A stretch of 64,000 nt of DNA from Artocarpus heterophyllus (GCA_025403435.1 CM046345.1:14079930-14143929), one strand, 5' to 3'. Shown: positions 1 to 12,967, counted from the first letter of the stretch. Translations and numbers: made by a program. Notes: a model not told the origin generated them from the sequence alone.

Positions 1-382
1 AAAAATTAATAATTTATTTTACAGCCTTTTGCATTTTCATATGCAGCATTTTATATAAATATTTATTATACTTACTGGCTTTATTCATTCAAATCATTTA
101 GACGGAGACTCCATAACACTTTGCATCCACGAATAGTTCTTGGATGGATCATATCTCCTACACACTTTGGTCAATCGTACCTGCATATATGTCTTTCAAC
201 AGATTTTATATTTTTATTATACAACCTAACAAATTTTTAAAGTTTTCTTTTTAAAAAAAATATTGAGGAAATGACTTGATATTATTATATAAAAAATATT
301 CCATATATTTGTTGGTACTTATTTGACAATATTATATATCTATTGAGTCCACGAAGGCCTTCCGTTTGCTTAGTTTTCATTT
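1..382. other. AT-rich intergenic DNA, nothing recognised
   Basis: No long open frame, splice-supported exon or clear inverted repeat is visible. The stretch is AT-rich and precedes the first MITE-like sequence. Confidence 0.5.
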
Positions 383-505
383 AAGGTATTTGACATGGTG
401 GTTAGAACTGTTTTTATTGTAGCATACGAGAGCTTTACACTGTAGCATATGAGAGTTTTATATTGTTTATAACTAAGTTAATGGTTAAGACCGCCCTTGT
501 TATGT
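383..505. repeat. MITE family A, degenerate copy
   Basis: It holds the family landmarks: a GTTAGAAC-type subterminal block and two modules resembling GAGAGCTTTACACTGTAGCA (reverse sense of the AGCTCTCACATGCTACAG module). Termini are worn (TATTTGACATGG at the left) and no target duplication is recognisable. It lies just before the larger TIR element at 523. Confidence 0.55.
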
Positions 506-522
506 TTCATTTCTCAAATTAA

Positions 523-1755
523 GGGGGCGTTTGGTATGCAGTAATCCTGAGATGGGAATGGGAATCTGTAAGATTTCCATGTTTGGTATACAGTAATCTA
601 AGTTTTGGTTCTTGGGAAACTAATTCCCGTGGGATTCAGATTACCTCATTTTGGGGTAATATGAAGCCCACCCACAAGGTGATATTCATATTCCTGGGAA
701 TCTCAAAACTATAAAAATCTCATCTTTATTTCCATGATGATGATGATGATAATTATATTATTATTAAATTATTATAATAATATTATTATTATAAATTAAT
801 ATTTCTATGCAATATAAATATAAAAATTATATTCATATAAAATAATAATTTGATAATAATGATAATAATAACATTAACAATAATAATAAACATATATAAT
901 ATATTACATATACAATATCTAAATATAATATATATAAATACTATAATAATAAAATAAAATAATGTTGTACTATTATTATAAATTAATATTAATATATGAT
1001 ATACATATAAATATTATATCAATATAAAACTACAATTTAATAATAAGAATAATAATAACAATAATAATAAAAACATAATAATATAACATCAATATGAATA
1101 GTATAATATTAATATTAATATGCATAGCAATATCAATATTAAACTATATAAATACTATTATAATAATTATAAATATAAAATATAGCTAAATATGTTTAAT
1201 ATTTTCTATAACAATATGTTTATTTAATGTTAATATTAATATAAATACTAATATATTATTAAGAATTGTATTATTATTATTATTTATATTCATATCAATA
1301 TATTTTATATTATATACAACATTTAATATTAATATATTGTTAAATAATAATTCTATGATTATTATAAATTAATATTTTTATATAAGATAAAGAAAGTATT
1401 ATATTAATATAAAATAATAATTATTTAATAATAATGATAATAATAACATTAATATTCATAGTAATATTAATGTTAAATTATATATAATATTATTTTATTA
1501 TTTATATTATTATTATGTAATATTAGTTCTAATATATTATATTGATACATTTAATGATAATGCAATAAATTATTTTGTCAATTATACAAGATTCATATGT
1601 ATAACCAAACACAGTAATATATTATTCCTAGAAATCTAATAGAAGATTCCTATGTGCAACCAAACGTAATAATCTTAGTTCCTGAGAATCATATTCTCTA
1701 CAATCATTTTCTCGGGAATATGATTCCTACTGATTACTGCAAACCAAACGCCCCC
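523..1755. mobile_element. AT-rich non-autonomous TIR element, Harbinger/Tourist-like
   Basis: The ends are inverted repeats: GGGGGCGTTTGGTATGCAGT at the left and the complement of a near-identical run at the right (one mismatch in about 20). Both sides are flanked by the trinucleotide TAA (520-522 and 1756-1758), the 3-bp duplication typical of PIF/Harbinger (Tourist) elements. The 1.2-kb interior is almost pure A/T with ATAATAATA-type runs and encodes nothing. A second, diverged copy is at 46733-47829. Superfamily assignment rests on TIR plus target duplication and is an inference. Confidence 0.8.
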
Positions 1756-1758
1756 TAA

Positions 1759-2269
1759 CAAGTGTGTGGGTCTCAACAAATTTTTCTAATCAATGAATGC
1801 TAAAAGGATAAAAAAAAATCACATCTAAATATAAGATTACTTTTATTGAATAAGGGAAATGAATACATAGCGAGACAAACATTGGTTGATTGGAAAAAAA
1901 ATATTTTAAAATCCCGACTCGATCTTAAAAACTGTATACGGAGCTGAGTAACTCCACAACAAAGCAAAGGTTGTTGAGATAAATCACTACTCATTTTCTT
2001 AAAGGATTATTATATATATCTATTTACTATAAAAGCTCACCTTCATACAATCGCCTAAAAGTTTCATCTTCTTTTTGTGTTGAAGTTTTGTAGTATTGTT
2101 TTATCCTCATTGTAACCTCAGGTTGGTTACCTTGTTGTTTATGGATCAAATAGATTGATCTAACTTTGGACATCAAAAGGGATCAAGGGAAGGATTATAC
2201 CCATCTTTCAGTATATGGTAAAGAATCTTTATTTGATTATCTGAGCACTTTTCTTTTACTCGGCTCAAC
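1759..2269. other. intergenic, nothing recognised
   Basis: AT-rich DNA with short spurious frames only. No motif or repeat that I can name. Confidence 0.4.
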
Positions 2270-2430
2270 ACAATGTTTGTCATGGTGGTTAGAACCATTG
2301 GTTAGAATTATAAATACTGTAATATATAAAAGCTTTACACTGTAGTAATTTTTTTGGTTTACTATAGCATGTGAGAGCTTTACATTGTTCTTAATTGAAA
2401 AGTTGTTAGAACCAACTTTGCCAAACAAGT
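2270..2430. repeat. MITE family A copy
   Basis: The left end reads AATGTTTGTCATGGTGGTTA and the right end GTTAGAACCAACTTTGCCAA followed by ACAAG, forming the family terminal inverted repeat. Two internal modules (AAAAGCTTTACACTGTAG and GAGAGCTTTACATTGTTC) are present. Length about 160 bp, no coding capacity. Confidence 0.75.
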
Positions 2431-2744
2431 ATATTAGTTGAGTGCATGTGCGATTTTCTTGTATTTTAAATGAAAATAACACTAAAAAATAATATTACTC
2501 CACGTTTAGGATCTACTAATATGGCAGTAATTGTTTTGATAGCACTTATGTACAAAAAACACAAGCGAGAGAATTTAAAGACAATGAAAATGCAAGTGAA
2601 GAACTCAAAAATACAAAATTCTTTGCTAACTCAAATTGTTAAATAGTATTAAATTGCTTATTGCAATATTCCAAATATAAATTTCAGTTCTTTTGCAACG
2701 ATACACAATAACATCAAGTAGCCAACTTAAAAAAAAAATAAATT

Positions 2745-2880
2745 TATGGCATTTGTCATTGTGTACATAAAAAATAAGAAATAAAATTACAAGTGAGATC
2801 AAACCCACAATCTCACTACTCAAGGCCTTCACAAATCTCTCTCCCTATGCTAGTAGACCAAAGGGTTACATTAGCAAAAG
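2745..2880 (-). repeat. SINE-like relic (tRNA-type B box)
   Basis: Read on the minus strand there is a possible A box (TGGTCTACTAGC) followed at a tRNA-like distance by GTGGGTTTGATCTCAC, resembling a pol III B box, then a T/A-rich tail. This is the layout of plant tRNA-derived SINEs, but no target duplication was found and the A box is poor. Confidence 0.35.
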
Positions 2881-4110
2881 TTCAATAACCGTCAAGAGCT
2901 AAGTTTACAAAGCTAATGAACTTATATGCAGCATGCCAAGTATTGATGAGCAGACACAAGGAGAGTGCAAACAATTAAACTCTAAAAACGATTTTCTATC
3001 TAAAATAGGATTAAGGAAGCAACTAAAAATGCAATAGATGAACATATTGAATTGAAATTTAAAGGGGAATTAAGCTGATAAAATCACTCCAAAAGGGTTG
3101 CAAGATAAATTTGAGGACATGAAATGATTAATTTTAGTAAATGTACTTGCATTAGTATATATTTCTAACAAAAAAATTATAAATGTATGAATATATTCCA
3201 TATTTTCTTTCCTAAAATTGGAAGTTTGACTCAATATGATTTGTTAAAATGTGGAACAGAAACATCTTGATATCTACATGGCATTTGCACAAATCTCACA
3301 TAACATACATGTTCTGAACGTTACCCCTAAAACCTATCTGACTTAAAGTTTCGTTTGGATGATAATGGAAATGTTTAAAAGCACAAAAGATTGTATCAAA
3401 TACATATATCAAAGGGTAAAAAAACCAAAAACTTTAAGTTAAATATTGTTATAATTAGGAAATTTTCATACTTGGCCACGAACATGCAAGAACTCGAGCA
3501 ACTAAAGGATAATAAAATCTCATATTTATGTATTAAAAAAAATCTCATAATTAGACAAATGTCTTGAGTCATGATGAATAGTTAGGTGCTAAACTATAGC
3601 ATGAAAAAAGGAAAAAAAACAAAATAAAAGGAAAAAAAGCAAAATAAAGCACAGTCTATTAATCATTTAATGTCGTTGCGTGTTCATATTTTTATACGAA
3701 CTTTTAAATGTGTATATAAAATGGCAATCTCTTTAGAACTGAAAAAGATATACATTAGTAGGTATTTATCTTTCAGCTATTAAATCTACAAAAAAAATGA
3801 TTTTGATTATATCTAACAGTTTGAAAACGTATACCACTGATGGAAATGGGGGATCTGATAGGTCCCAAATGGGACCACCAAAAATTAAAACCTTGCTCAA
3901 TTGTAGTATAGTTGTTATTGAGAACTAGGTTTAATTAATTAGTTATCAAATTTAAGAACCTTAATTAAACTTAATGCAATGACAGAGTGTTTTAGATTTT
4001 TAACTAAATTAATAATTTAAAACAAAAATAAATAAAAAAAATATTGCAAAACAATTATAATAAAAACTAGTTAAGGGTCCTTCACCACCACTAAACATTA
4101 ATTACGCAAA
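2881..4110. other. intergenic, nothing recognised
   Basis: AT-rich DNA with A-tracts. No exon-like coding stretch or recognisable repeat on either strand. Confidence 0.4.
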
Positions 4111-4264
4111 GCCCATTTGGTATTGTATTGGGAATTTTTAGAAATGTTTTTGCATATTTTTTGAAGCAAAAATTTAAAAAACACTCTCAATATAATTCCT
4201 TAAAAATTCTTATTTTTCAAAATAAAACTATTTTTACCCATTTCTAAAACACTACCAAATGGGC
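4111..4264. repeat. MITE family C copy
   Basis: A 12-bp perfect terminal inverted repeat, GCCCATTTGGTA at the left and TACCAAATGGGC at the right, bounds about 154 bp. The interior (for example AAAAACACTCTCAATA and AAAATAAAACTATTTT) reappears at 40828-40979 and more weakly at 53345-53482. No clear target duplication. Confidence 0.7.
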
Positions 4265-4865
4265 CTATAGCTAATCATAGAATTATTTTCAAATTTTATG
4301 TTAAAACTACCAACCGTAGATAACAAGTTCTGCTCTCTCAATCCTTTCTTACTATGTAGATTTAATAAGACAAGCGTCTTATAAACCTTTTTTATCAAAC
4401 AACCTAGAAGAAAGCTCACTAAAGTTAATCTAACGAAAGCATTACGTTGAGAAGATAAGTTGATCTAAACAACAAACTGGGTTCATTTAACCTATGTTGT
4501 ATTCCACATGCAATTATATGAAAACTTGACCATAATCAATGACCAAAATTTACTACAAATGATTAGAACAACAAGACAATTATGTATCAAACATTTCAAT
4601 CTAGCAATAGACAATTTTCAAGTCATAATTAGTTGTACACCTAAATATAACAAGAAAATCATCATAAATATTAACTTTAATGAAACAAAACTAATTTTAA
4701 ATGAGAAAACTGGAAATAATTCATATAATTTCTACATAATTACGTTTAGGTTGAATTCTCCCATAACCAAAATACAAACTAAATTAACATAATTACAAAA
4801 GAAAAGAGAGAAAGCGTAAAAGAAAAGAGCGAATTTGGCTTCGAAAAGCCACCGCCTCCACCAGA
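4265..4865. other. intergenic, nothing recognised
   Basis: AT-rich sequence. An open frame at 4508-4792 has low-complexity N/I/K-rich composition typical of chance frames in A/T-rich DNA. Confidence 0.4.
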
Positions 4866-4875
4866 TCTCTCTCCC

Positions 4876-5345
4876 ATGGCCTCATCTTCTTCCTTTGCTA
4901 CTCAAAAACCTAAAATAGAAGTCTCCAAAACGTCCTCCATTTGCTGCTATAATGGGGTTTTTATATATCTATGGTTATACACAATGTTTGGAGCCTTTAA
5001 AACTCAAAATTCAGGCAAAATTGAAGCATGCGTGGTGATGGGGGAGAGTATCAAGCGGGGGCGCAAAAAAAATACAAATCCCTATCAGCAGAAGCGCATG
5101 GCCGTGAGATTTGCGCAAAGCTTGGGGCTGTGCCATCTTATAGAATCTCCGTGCGGCAGCGAGGAATATTTGGCACCGCTGCGCCAAACACTGGAGCAAT
5201 AATTCTCATGCGAGGGCGAGGAATTTGGTCGCGGGAGCGCCAGAGTTTTGTCTTTTCTCGCAGAGGCATGGAATATTTGGCGCTTGGGTGCCATTTCAGC
5301 TGTTCCAAATGGCAAATTCTTCTCCTAGTTTCCTCCCAACGTTTT
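4876..5345 (+). other. GC-richer island with a 108-aa open frame, identity unknown
   Basis: This block is clearly less AT-rich than its surroundings. It opens with a CT-rich, leader-like stretch and an ATG in good context (CCCATGGCC), giving a 108-residue frame at 4876-5202 that begins MASSSSFATQKPK. I do not recognise the product. Downstream, related strings (GAGGAATATTTGGC, GAGGCATGGAATATTTGGCG) recur with a period near 110 bp, which suggests repeat rather than conserved gene. It could be a captured gene fragment, a decayed transposon or a short non-coding transcript. Confidence 0.2.
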
Positions 5346-6565
5346 TAGCTACAAAATATTTATTAACACACAAACCAGTAACCACCTACAAAACATAAAA
5401 ATACAATAAAAACACAATAAAATAAAGAACTAACAAATAAAACATATGGAAGAATGATATGAAAGTGACGTAAAATTATGGGCTATCAGGATCCCATCGA
5501 AAAAGTCCCAATATAAAATTTCAATCATAGCCAAGAGTGAGCAAAAAGAAAGAGACAAGCTAGATAATAGGACAACTCACATCACCAAAGTCACTCAAAA
5601 TTTAGACTAAAATGGATACTGTGTAATATATACCAACATATAGACAATGAATAATCCTTAAAAAGAACAACCTCTTTTGCTTGCACAAAATGAAATTAAT
5701 GCTTTATATATTTGATCTAAAAAAATAAAGGTGAGCAAATTATACTACAAAAAATTCTAAACAAACACAACCAAACAATTTGACAAACGAAAAAAACCCA
5801 AAAGAGTTGACATCTAAAACAAATCCAACAACAAACCGCAAAGGATTCTTGCAAGTGAACAATTGAACAAAGTAGTAAAAATATCTAAAAATATATGGTT
5901 AGGGTTTAGGCTCTGCATTAGACTTGTATAATCACATGTTGCGTAAATTTCGTATAGCATACTCTAAAAAGTAAAAACTGCAGATAAAAATTTAAACATT
6001 CATATTCTATTTACCTTTACTCTCACAAAGAAGCGCCTCCAATTGATCCCCAAATCAGACTTCCCCTTCACACCAGCATTAACATGTTCAAAAAAGGAAG
6101 GCAAACTTTGCTTCCAAAGACTACATCTAACCATTTTGTGAGTTTTTCCCCTTGTTTTCAAACAAAGAGGATGCCCTCTAGAGGACTGCACTAACATGAT
6201 TAACAGAAAAGACAATAAAGCTAAAAATTAAAGGGTACAAAATGAATGTATAATTTAAAAACTAAAGGGGAAAAATGCTGGCATCATGAAGCAACAATTG
6301 CATTTGATTATTTGGAAGAAAACCAAATTTTCTAAAAGAGCAAATGCAATTAATTCCTTGGACTTGTTAATGGGTTTGGAGCAAAAATAAAACAACCCAA
6401 TATTGAACATATAAGAATAGGGGATTATAAACTTCCATATGGAATTTGCACGGTCAAATATTTTGAGATACAAAGGCATAAGGAATTCCTTAGACATTTT
6501 TTTAAAAGTTTTTACATTTTATTAACTATTATATATGATGGTTTCCCTATTCTCTCATCACTAAG
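5346..6565. other. A-rich intergenic DNA, nothing recognised
   Basis: The + strand is strongly A-rich. A 71-residue minus frame at 6000-6215 has no recognisable domain and no supporting splice signals. Confidence 0.35.
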
Positions 6566-6693
6566 TGGCTGTTTGGCTGAGTGGTGGAACCACGGTTCCT
6601 ACCACAAACTCAGTTATGAATAGTATAAAGCTCTCACATGCTACAGTAAAAGTGGTTCTAATTAACAGTTCCTACCATCATTACAAACATCAC
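6566..6693. repeat. MITE family A copy, short form
   Basis: It starts GGCTGTTTGGCTGAGTGGTG, contains AAAGCTCTCACATGCTACAG once, and ends in GGTTCTAATTAACAGTTCCT and a worn CAAAC terminus. The second module seen in longer copies is absent. Confidence 0.7.
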
Positions 6694-7549
6694 ATTAAAG
6701 TTTTTCCAAAAAAACACAAAAAAAAAACCTTAATAATCAACACAAATAGTAATCACAAAATTAAACAAGAAACTGAAAGTTAAGCAGGAATTTCTCATAC
6801 CTTGCACAAAGCATTACAGAATAGAGTCTAACCAAGCTAATTAAAGAAAATCAATCACTTAGAGAAACCAGCTTAAAAGAAACTCATTGCCCTAATGAGT
6901 AATGACTCTAATTCCCATATTACGTCTAAATTCAAAACTACAAGAAAGCCAATAATTTGCAGAGATGGTGAACAAAGTGCAAGAAAACCATGTTGTAGAG
7001 GCTCAAGAAAACAAGGTTAGAAAAGGCACAAGAGAAAATACACAAAAAGAGTTGAGAAGGAAGCATGTTAAAAGAGAAAATAAGTTGACAAAGACTTTTA
7101 ACAATGAAATTCAAGACTCCACAGTTAACAAACTATCATTTGTAGATTTTATATATTAACAATTAACACTAAGAGTAGCCATTAAGGGGAAAAAAATGGA
7201 GTAGTGCCTCAATTACCAGCTAATTGGAAATGATCAACTGCTTAAGGGCAACTTGAAGAAGAAACTTCCCTCCCAAAAATTCAATTAAAACAAAAAATAA
7301 TAAGAAAGCCAACCATAAACAAAGACGAAGGACACAACAAGAAATCTATCTAGAAAGGCAAAAGAGAATCAAAGATGCAGCAGGACACTGATAAAAAGAA
7401 AAAGGTATTTTTTTTTTATAAAAAAAAAAAAGCAATGCACCAAACCAGGAATAAGAGGACAGTGCCATAAACCAGAAAGAAACTGCTACGAGGAAATAGA
7501 ATTAAAAAACAAATAAGTAGACATCAAATGTCAAATAAGTTAACTAATA
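6694..7549. other. A-rich intergenic DNA, nothing recognised
   Basis: A-rich DNA. A 64-residue K/E/N-rich frame at 6965-7159 is compositionally explained by A-richness; I do not call it a gene. Confidence 0.35.
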
Positions 7550-7713
7550 TTGTGTTTGGCAAAGTTGGTTTTAATCAACTTTTTTAGCTAAGGATAGTGT
7601 AAAACTCTCACATATTACAGTAATAAGGACAAAATTACTGTAGTGTAAAGCTTTTACATGCTAAAGTGTTTATAGTTCTAACCAACGGTTCTAATTATCA
7701 TGCTAAACACCTA
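7550..7713. repeat. MITE family A copy, full form
   Basis: Left end TGTGTTTGGCAAAGTTGGTT, right end carrying GTTCTAACCAACGGTTCTAA then GCTAAACACC. Both internal modules are present in direct orientation (AACTCTCACATATTACAG and AGCTTTTACATGCTAAAG), about 50 bp apart. Confidence 0.8.
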
Positions 7714-9785
7714 GTAGGACTTTGAATTCTCGAAATAGAGTATACAACGAATCAAACTCTCCTTTATTTATACACAAGTTTCTTTTGAATGATATGATGA
7801 AGCGGGTAACCATGGATTGGAGGAAAGTCATGCACAACAAATCTTTTAAAGGATCAGAAGAACTAAAACAAAATGTTTTACAATAAAAGTGGATGAAATA
7901 GCAGGAGGTACTCTGAAGAGAAAGTTATGTCATTTTATGTTTTTCTACCATGCTTGTTTGTTTCTTTTCTATTATTTTCTTCAACTAATTTAGAAGACAT
8001 AGACAAAAAAAGGAAAGAAAAAGCTTGAGAAAAGGAATTCGTTGAAGATGTAGATTCATACATAGAATGCCCAACAGAAAGAAAATAGGAGAAATGAGTA
8101 TGTGGGAATGAAAAGGGTACCTTATTCAATATGTGGCCTTTCATCAAAATCCTCCATAGAAATAGAAATGGGAAAAAGTTTCAGAATTTGGAGAAGTCAA
8201 CCTTGACTTGTTTGCATAGTACAACAGAAGGAAGAATCCTGAATTTATAAGAAAATAAGCCACACAAAATACAATTTAGTTTGTGCCTTTTGATAGCCAA
8301 AATGATAAAACCAAAACACAACAATAAAAAAAAAAAAAAAAAAAAAACAGACAGCAGTTCAACTTTAAAACAAAAAAGAAGGAAAAAAAGATGAGATAAC
8401 CAGAAAGCAGCAAACAAGCCTCCTCACATCCATCTAATATCATGGAGGTAGTTTATGAATATTTTCCCTTTGAGAGGTGAAGAAATTTTTTTTTTTTTTG
8501 GTGACAAAAATAATAAACCATCTAAGTGCAAACCAAAAATTCAGATAAAACCATCACAATGTCAACCATCTGAAAAAAAAAAAAGAAAAAGAAAAAAAAA
8601 AAAGAGGTCCACCAGATGCCAGATAAAAAGGGAAAAAAGCATGTTTCTCACACACACACTAAAACAAAAACAAAAACAAAATTTCTGAAAGAAAGAAAGA
8701 AAGCAGAATCATTGTAAAACAAAACTTAAATTCATTATCAAATAAAAGACCAAACAAAGAACATAAATCAAACTATTGTCAATCACAGAATAGAAGGAAC
8801 ATTTAGCATCACTGGTTATAATGACTTAAATACAATTTCTAGCAAGGAAGGGAAAAAAAACTCCATTAAGAAGAGACATTTTTTCCACTTAAAGGCTAGA
8901 CGACTGGTGAATATGTTTCATTTCATAAAGAACTCTCTTTAAAAAAGAAAGAAAGAAAGAAAGAAAAAAAAAAAGCCAAATTAGGTACATAAATTTTTTA
9001 ATCACAAGTGAGTGATATAATCATATACTAAAATTAAGAATGGAATAGTGATCATAAAATAAATAAATGAGTAAAACTAAAAAACTATGCAAGGGTGGTT
9101 CATGTAAGGGAGTGCCCCAAACAAATGATAATTATGAAAGAAGCCATGGATTGCACCAGATTCATGCTATCAAAGTCACCCACAGCTTCATCTAGCCTAA
9201 GTTTTTCATATTCATATTGGGGTTTGATCAATTTGATAATAATTAAGGTACAGAGTAGTAATAGAACAGAATTAAGTTCTGAAAAGGGAAAATAGATTAC
9301 ATTCCCGCTATTAACAAAACAGTAAGACTCAATCTAAAAATTACGCTACATAGAGCCTTACACATGGGAAGCACTGGCTCAAATCAGGATAAATACAAAC
9401 TTAAAAGTTCGTAGCTACATGGTAAGAATAATGAACTGTTAAAGGTCAGAAGACACAAGTTACACCAATTAAATGATTAAAGGTTATAAAGTATCAAATT
9501 TCAATGATAACAAAAGCGGAAATAATAAAATTTATAGTGATATTTTATAATAGCAAAAGTGGAAATAATGAAATTTGTTAGTATCATTAATAATTAAAGA
9601 GGGAAACCTCCTGTGTTGTTTTTGTATATATAACCTTATAGAGACAGTGAGAACCATATATATATATCAAAGAGTAGACATGGTTTGTGTAAAAGGTAAG
9701 AATGGAGATATAAAATACAAATCAATTTATGTTTAACTTGTGGTTATAAAAGTTAGCCATTTTGTTTCTGTACATAATGACCTAA
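7714..9785. other. A-rich intergenic DNA with long homopolymer tracts
   Basis: Long A-tracts (about 8326-8346, 8575-8605, 8950-8974) and GAAA repeats dominate the + strand. The open frames here read as K/Q/N-rich or, on the other strand, F/L/S-rich, as expected of such composition. No gene supported. Confidence 0.4.
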
Positions 9786-12728
9786 TGTAGCACCCGAAAA
9801 CTTAACTTAATGATAGATAGAGGAAATGACGTTATAACTAATGATAAATGCTTTAAATATTATGTTGTTACTAACAATTTATCTAGTGGTGTCATAGGTG
9901 ATAACGATGAAGAACTGATGTGCTCAAGAAAGTTCATGTCAAAATTTTGAGGTTTGTTGTTATGTGATGAAAAAATATAATATCTATAAATTTTGATATT
10001 TAATGATTTGACTGTGAAAATGTGTTTAAGTGAATTAAAATGACAAATAACGTAAAAAACGAGGGTCAAATATGAGTTCAAGAGCTCAAGATATGGTCAA
10101 AACAAGTTCTTTTATGGTCTAGGTGAGCACTCTAAGGCAGCAACGCTAAAGACCAGCATCGCAGTGTTGCGTGCAACCCCAAACACGTGAGCTTGGGGCT
10201 GCAGCGTCAGCCTACGAACAATAGTTTCTGAAATCAAGTTTACATGTCTTTCATTGGAGTTTCAATACCTAAAATTGATATTCTTAACCCTCTTATTAAA
10301 TTACAACCCTTAGATAATTTCTCTAAAATTAATCATAGCCTTTGAAGTGCTTAGAAATATGTATAAATAGCCCTAGATTAAAGAAAGAGCATCTAAAATT
10401 TTATTTTTTTCTCTCTCTTTTCTTTTTTCTCTCTTACATGTCATCTCTCTCTTTCTCTCTGCATGCCTGTCAAGAGAACAAACCCAATCTCTTCTCATTT
10501 TTATTGTCTCCATTCTTTTGCAAACTAGTTAAAGTAAATTTTATATGTTTTAAATATTTTGCAGAATGTTAATAGCTAGGGTTTCATATATTTTGAGGAG
10601 ATGATTATGATATTTTTATATGATGATAGTGATCAAATTTATGGATAGTGTAAAAGTGATGTTACGGTGGCTTAAATATTAATGATAGAGTTTTGGTTGG
10701 TATTTTACAATAAATTTATGACAAGAGCTTTTTAGAGTCTCTTTTATTATGAACATGTATTGTATGATTGATTTGATTGATTGTTGAATTATGTTGTTGA
10801 TATTGTTTTCATTTAATTCATAGGATGGCTTATCATTTCTTCATGAACTATTTGTTCACATGACTCATTAGGGTCCGTTTGTTTCGTGGTTTGAATTATT
10901 TTGCTATAATATTTTCTCTTACAAAAATTTAAATCTTTATTCAAATACTCTATTCAAATACTCAAACCAAACAAGCTCTAAAAGGCTTTTTTAGGAACAT
11001 GCTTAGGTCGTTGTGGAATTTTAATTGTAGACACACTATTGTCTGAACTATGGATTTGTTGAATATCTTTGTTTTATCTTATTTAATTAGATTGTCATAT
11101 TGTTGTATGTAGCAACATGTTAAGATGTCATATTTAATGTCTAATAGCTGAGAAGTGATTAGAATGATTTAAGAGGACTATTGTATTTTTTAATGAAGTG
11201 GTCATTGATGTTCGAAATAGGAAACAAAGTTGATTTAGAAGTTTCTATGTTTAGATCCTTGATTTGATGTGTATATTTGACTTGTGATTATCTATGATTC
11301 TATTGAGTCTTTTTAATATTGTTTGATCTTATGATGAGACGTTGTTGATATGTATTATTGACATGAACTTTCTGAATAGCCAAGTACACTGAATCTCCAC
11401 AATGTCGTGTCATTTGAGTTAGCAAAGAAAAGTACATTTTGTTTATCTGCAGCCTCTTAATTTTGGATATTTAAATAGTGTTTTTAATATGATGGTTAAA
11501 TAAAATAGTTCACTTAAGGAGGTAACTGATAAGGTGATGTGATGTGATGTTTACCTCGTGATTTTTATATGAACGATTATGAAAGGACCTATAAGGTGTA
11601 TTAAGATTCGCTCAGTAAATGAATTTGAATTAGTGTTTTGATTTAGATTAGTATAATTTAAATTAAGATTTGAGTTAATGATTTAAATTGTTATTGAATG
11701 AACGTTTAGATGTACATTTAAGTTTTAATCTGAGTATGAAATAAAATTAGAATTTATGTTTAGAGAGGTAGTGAAAATAGTTTTTGATTTATCAACAAAT
11801 CTAATAAAATCTTTATGTTAATGTTCTTAAAAAATGCAATATGAATATTAATTTATTCCTCTTTTTACTATGAACATAATGAAAAAAGAATTATTTCAAT
11901 TAGATAACAAATGAAGAAATTATGATTTTTTTCCTCAAATATAAGAGAGATAATTTTAGTTTTTACTAGAGATATCATAGTATCAAAAGTTTAAAGGGGA
12001 GTCAGAAGTCTGAAAACTTAGATTATTGACACTCAAAGGATTCAGATTTTGAAAAAATAAATACTTATCTAAAATATTATTAATACTTAAAACTAAATTT
12101 AAATCTAAAAAATCTAAAGAGTTTTTGAAATAAACAAGCCGTAATAATGTTTAGGAAGGCATGTGTTGGGTTATAAGATACCAATTTATAACCTGATAAT
12201 GATGCCTAGGAATGTGCGCGTCAGGTTGTAAAGTACACATTTATTGCACCGATGGTGAGGCGCCCCAGAGGATGGTGCTAGGTGTGAGGTTCCTGTTATT
12301 GGCGTTGCTTTGGCAGGTGTTGTGAACCGTTACCCTACCCTCATAATGGTTGTGTGTATTGGCATACTATCTAGAGCTCAATGATGTAGAAAAGATTGTA
12401 ACATGTCAGTAAAATAGGATGATGTGAATGATAGGATGTTAGATGCTATTTACGTGATATTCGTGTTATGGTGATATATTATTTGATGTTATTGAGCACC
12501 TGACATATGATTAATAATTTGTGAGAACTACGAAGTGTACTTACTAAACGTTAGCACTTACGAATGCTATTCACATGTTGCAGCTTAGAAACAAATAAGC
12601 TGATATAGAGGACCATTGCGTGAATGCGAGTGTGGTGTGAAACGAAATATCAGGCGAGACCTGTCTAATGTCTTTTTAGAGAAACTATTTTTTATGTAAG
12701 CTATGGAATTTTCTGAAATGTTACTAAC
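9786..12728 (-). repeat. decayed LTR-like sequence of the TGTARCRCCC type, right boundary unresolved
   Basis: The left edge reads TGTAGCACCCG, the inverse of the GGGTGCTACA-type end seen in related insertions. The inner part (about 12170-12600) has a higher-GC patch with landmarks (GGTGAGGCGCCCC, ACTAAACGTTAGCACTTACG) that resemble, in opposite orientation, the central and CTCAGTAGAG regions of the element at 36386-38756. No coding domain is visible. The far end is obscured by a MITE at 12730. Assignment as LTR-derived is an inference. Confidence 0.4.
10870..10981. repeat. MITE family B copy
   Basis: About 112 bp starting GGGTCCGTTTGTTTCGTGG and ending CTCAAACCAAACAAGCTC. It shares an almost invariant core (ATTTTCTCTTACAAAAATTT, then ATTCAAATACTCTATTCAAA) with copies at 42672, 45599 and 45957. 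The ends are imperfect inverted repeats of the CGTTTGKTTCG type. Confidence 0.8.
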
Positions 12729-12729
12729 A

Positions 12730-12885
12730 GGGTGTTTGATATGATGGTTAGAATTATTAGTTAGAATACAAATATTGTAGCATGTGAGAGTTTAATACTG
12801 TAGCAACTTTTTTTAACTGTAGCTTGTGAGAGCTTTACACTATTCTTAACTAAAAAGTTGGTCAACCAACTTTGCCAAACAAGGT
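12730..12885. repeat. MITE family A copy, full form
   Basis: Left end GGGTGTTTGATATGATGG, right end GTCAACCAACTTTGCCAAAC. It contains two reverse-sense modules (TGTAGCATGTGAGAGTTT and TGTAGCTTGTGAGAGCTT). It sits at the edge of the decayed LTR-like region and probably inserted after it. Confidence 0.78.
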
Positions 12886-12890
12886 TTAAT

Positions 12891-12967
12891 GATTCGCTCT
12901 CACAAAAATTATAGTTTCCCCTTTCTAAACATTGTAGGGTTTGATAGAAAGAAAATTAAAAAAAAAG
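12891..12967 (+). repeat. 3' fragment of a SINE shared with VIP4 intron 6
   Basis: The run ending in ATTGTAGGGTTTGATAGAAA plus an A-rich tail closely matches the 3' half of the SINE at 20950-21096. The tRNA-like 5' half with the B box is missing here, so this is a 5'-truncated copy. Confidence 0.55.

Noticed and set aside
4508..4792. 94-residue frame
   Set aside because: N/I/K-rich, as expected of A/T-rich non-coding DNA; no start context or homology recognised.
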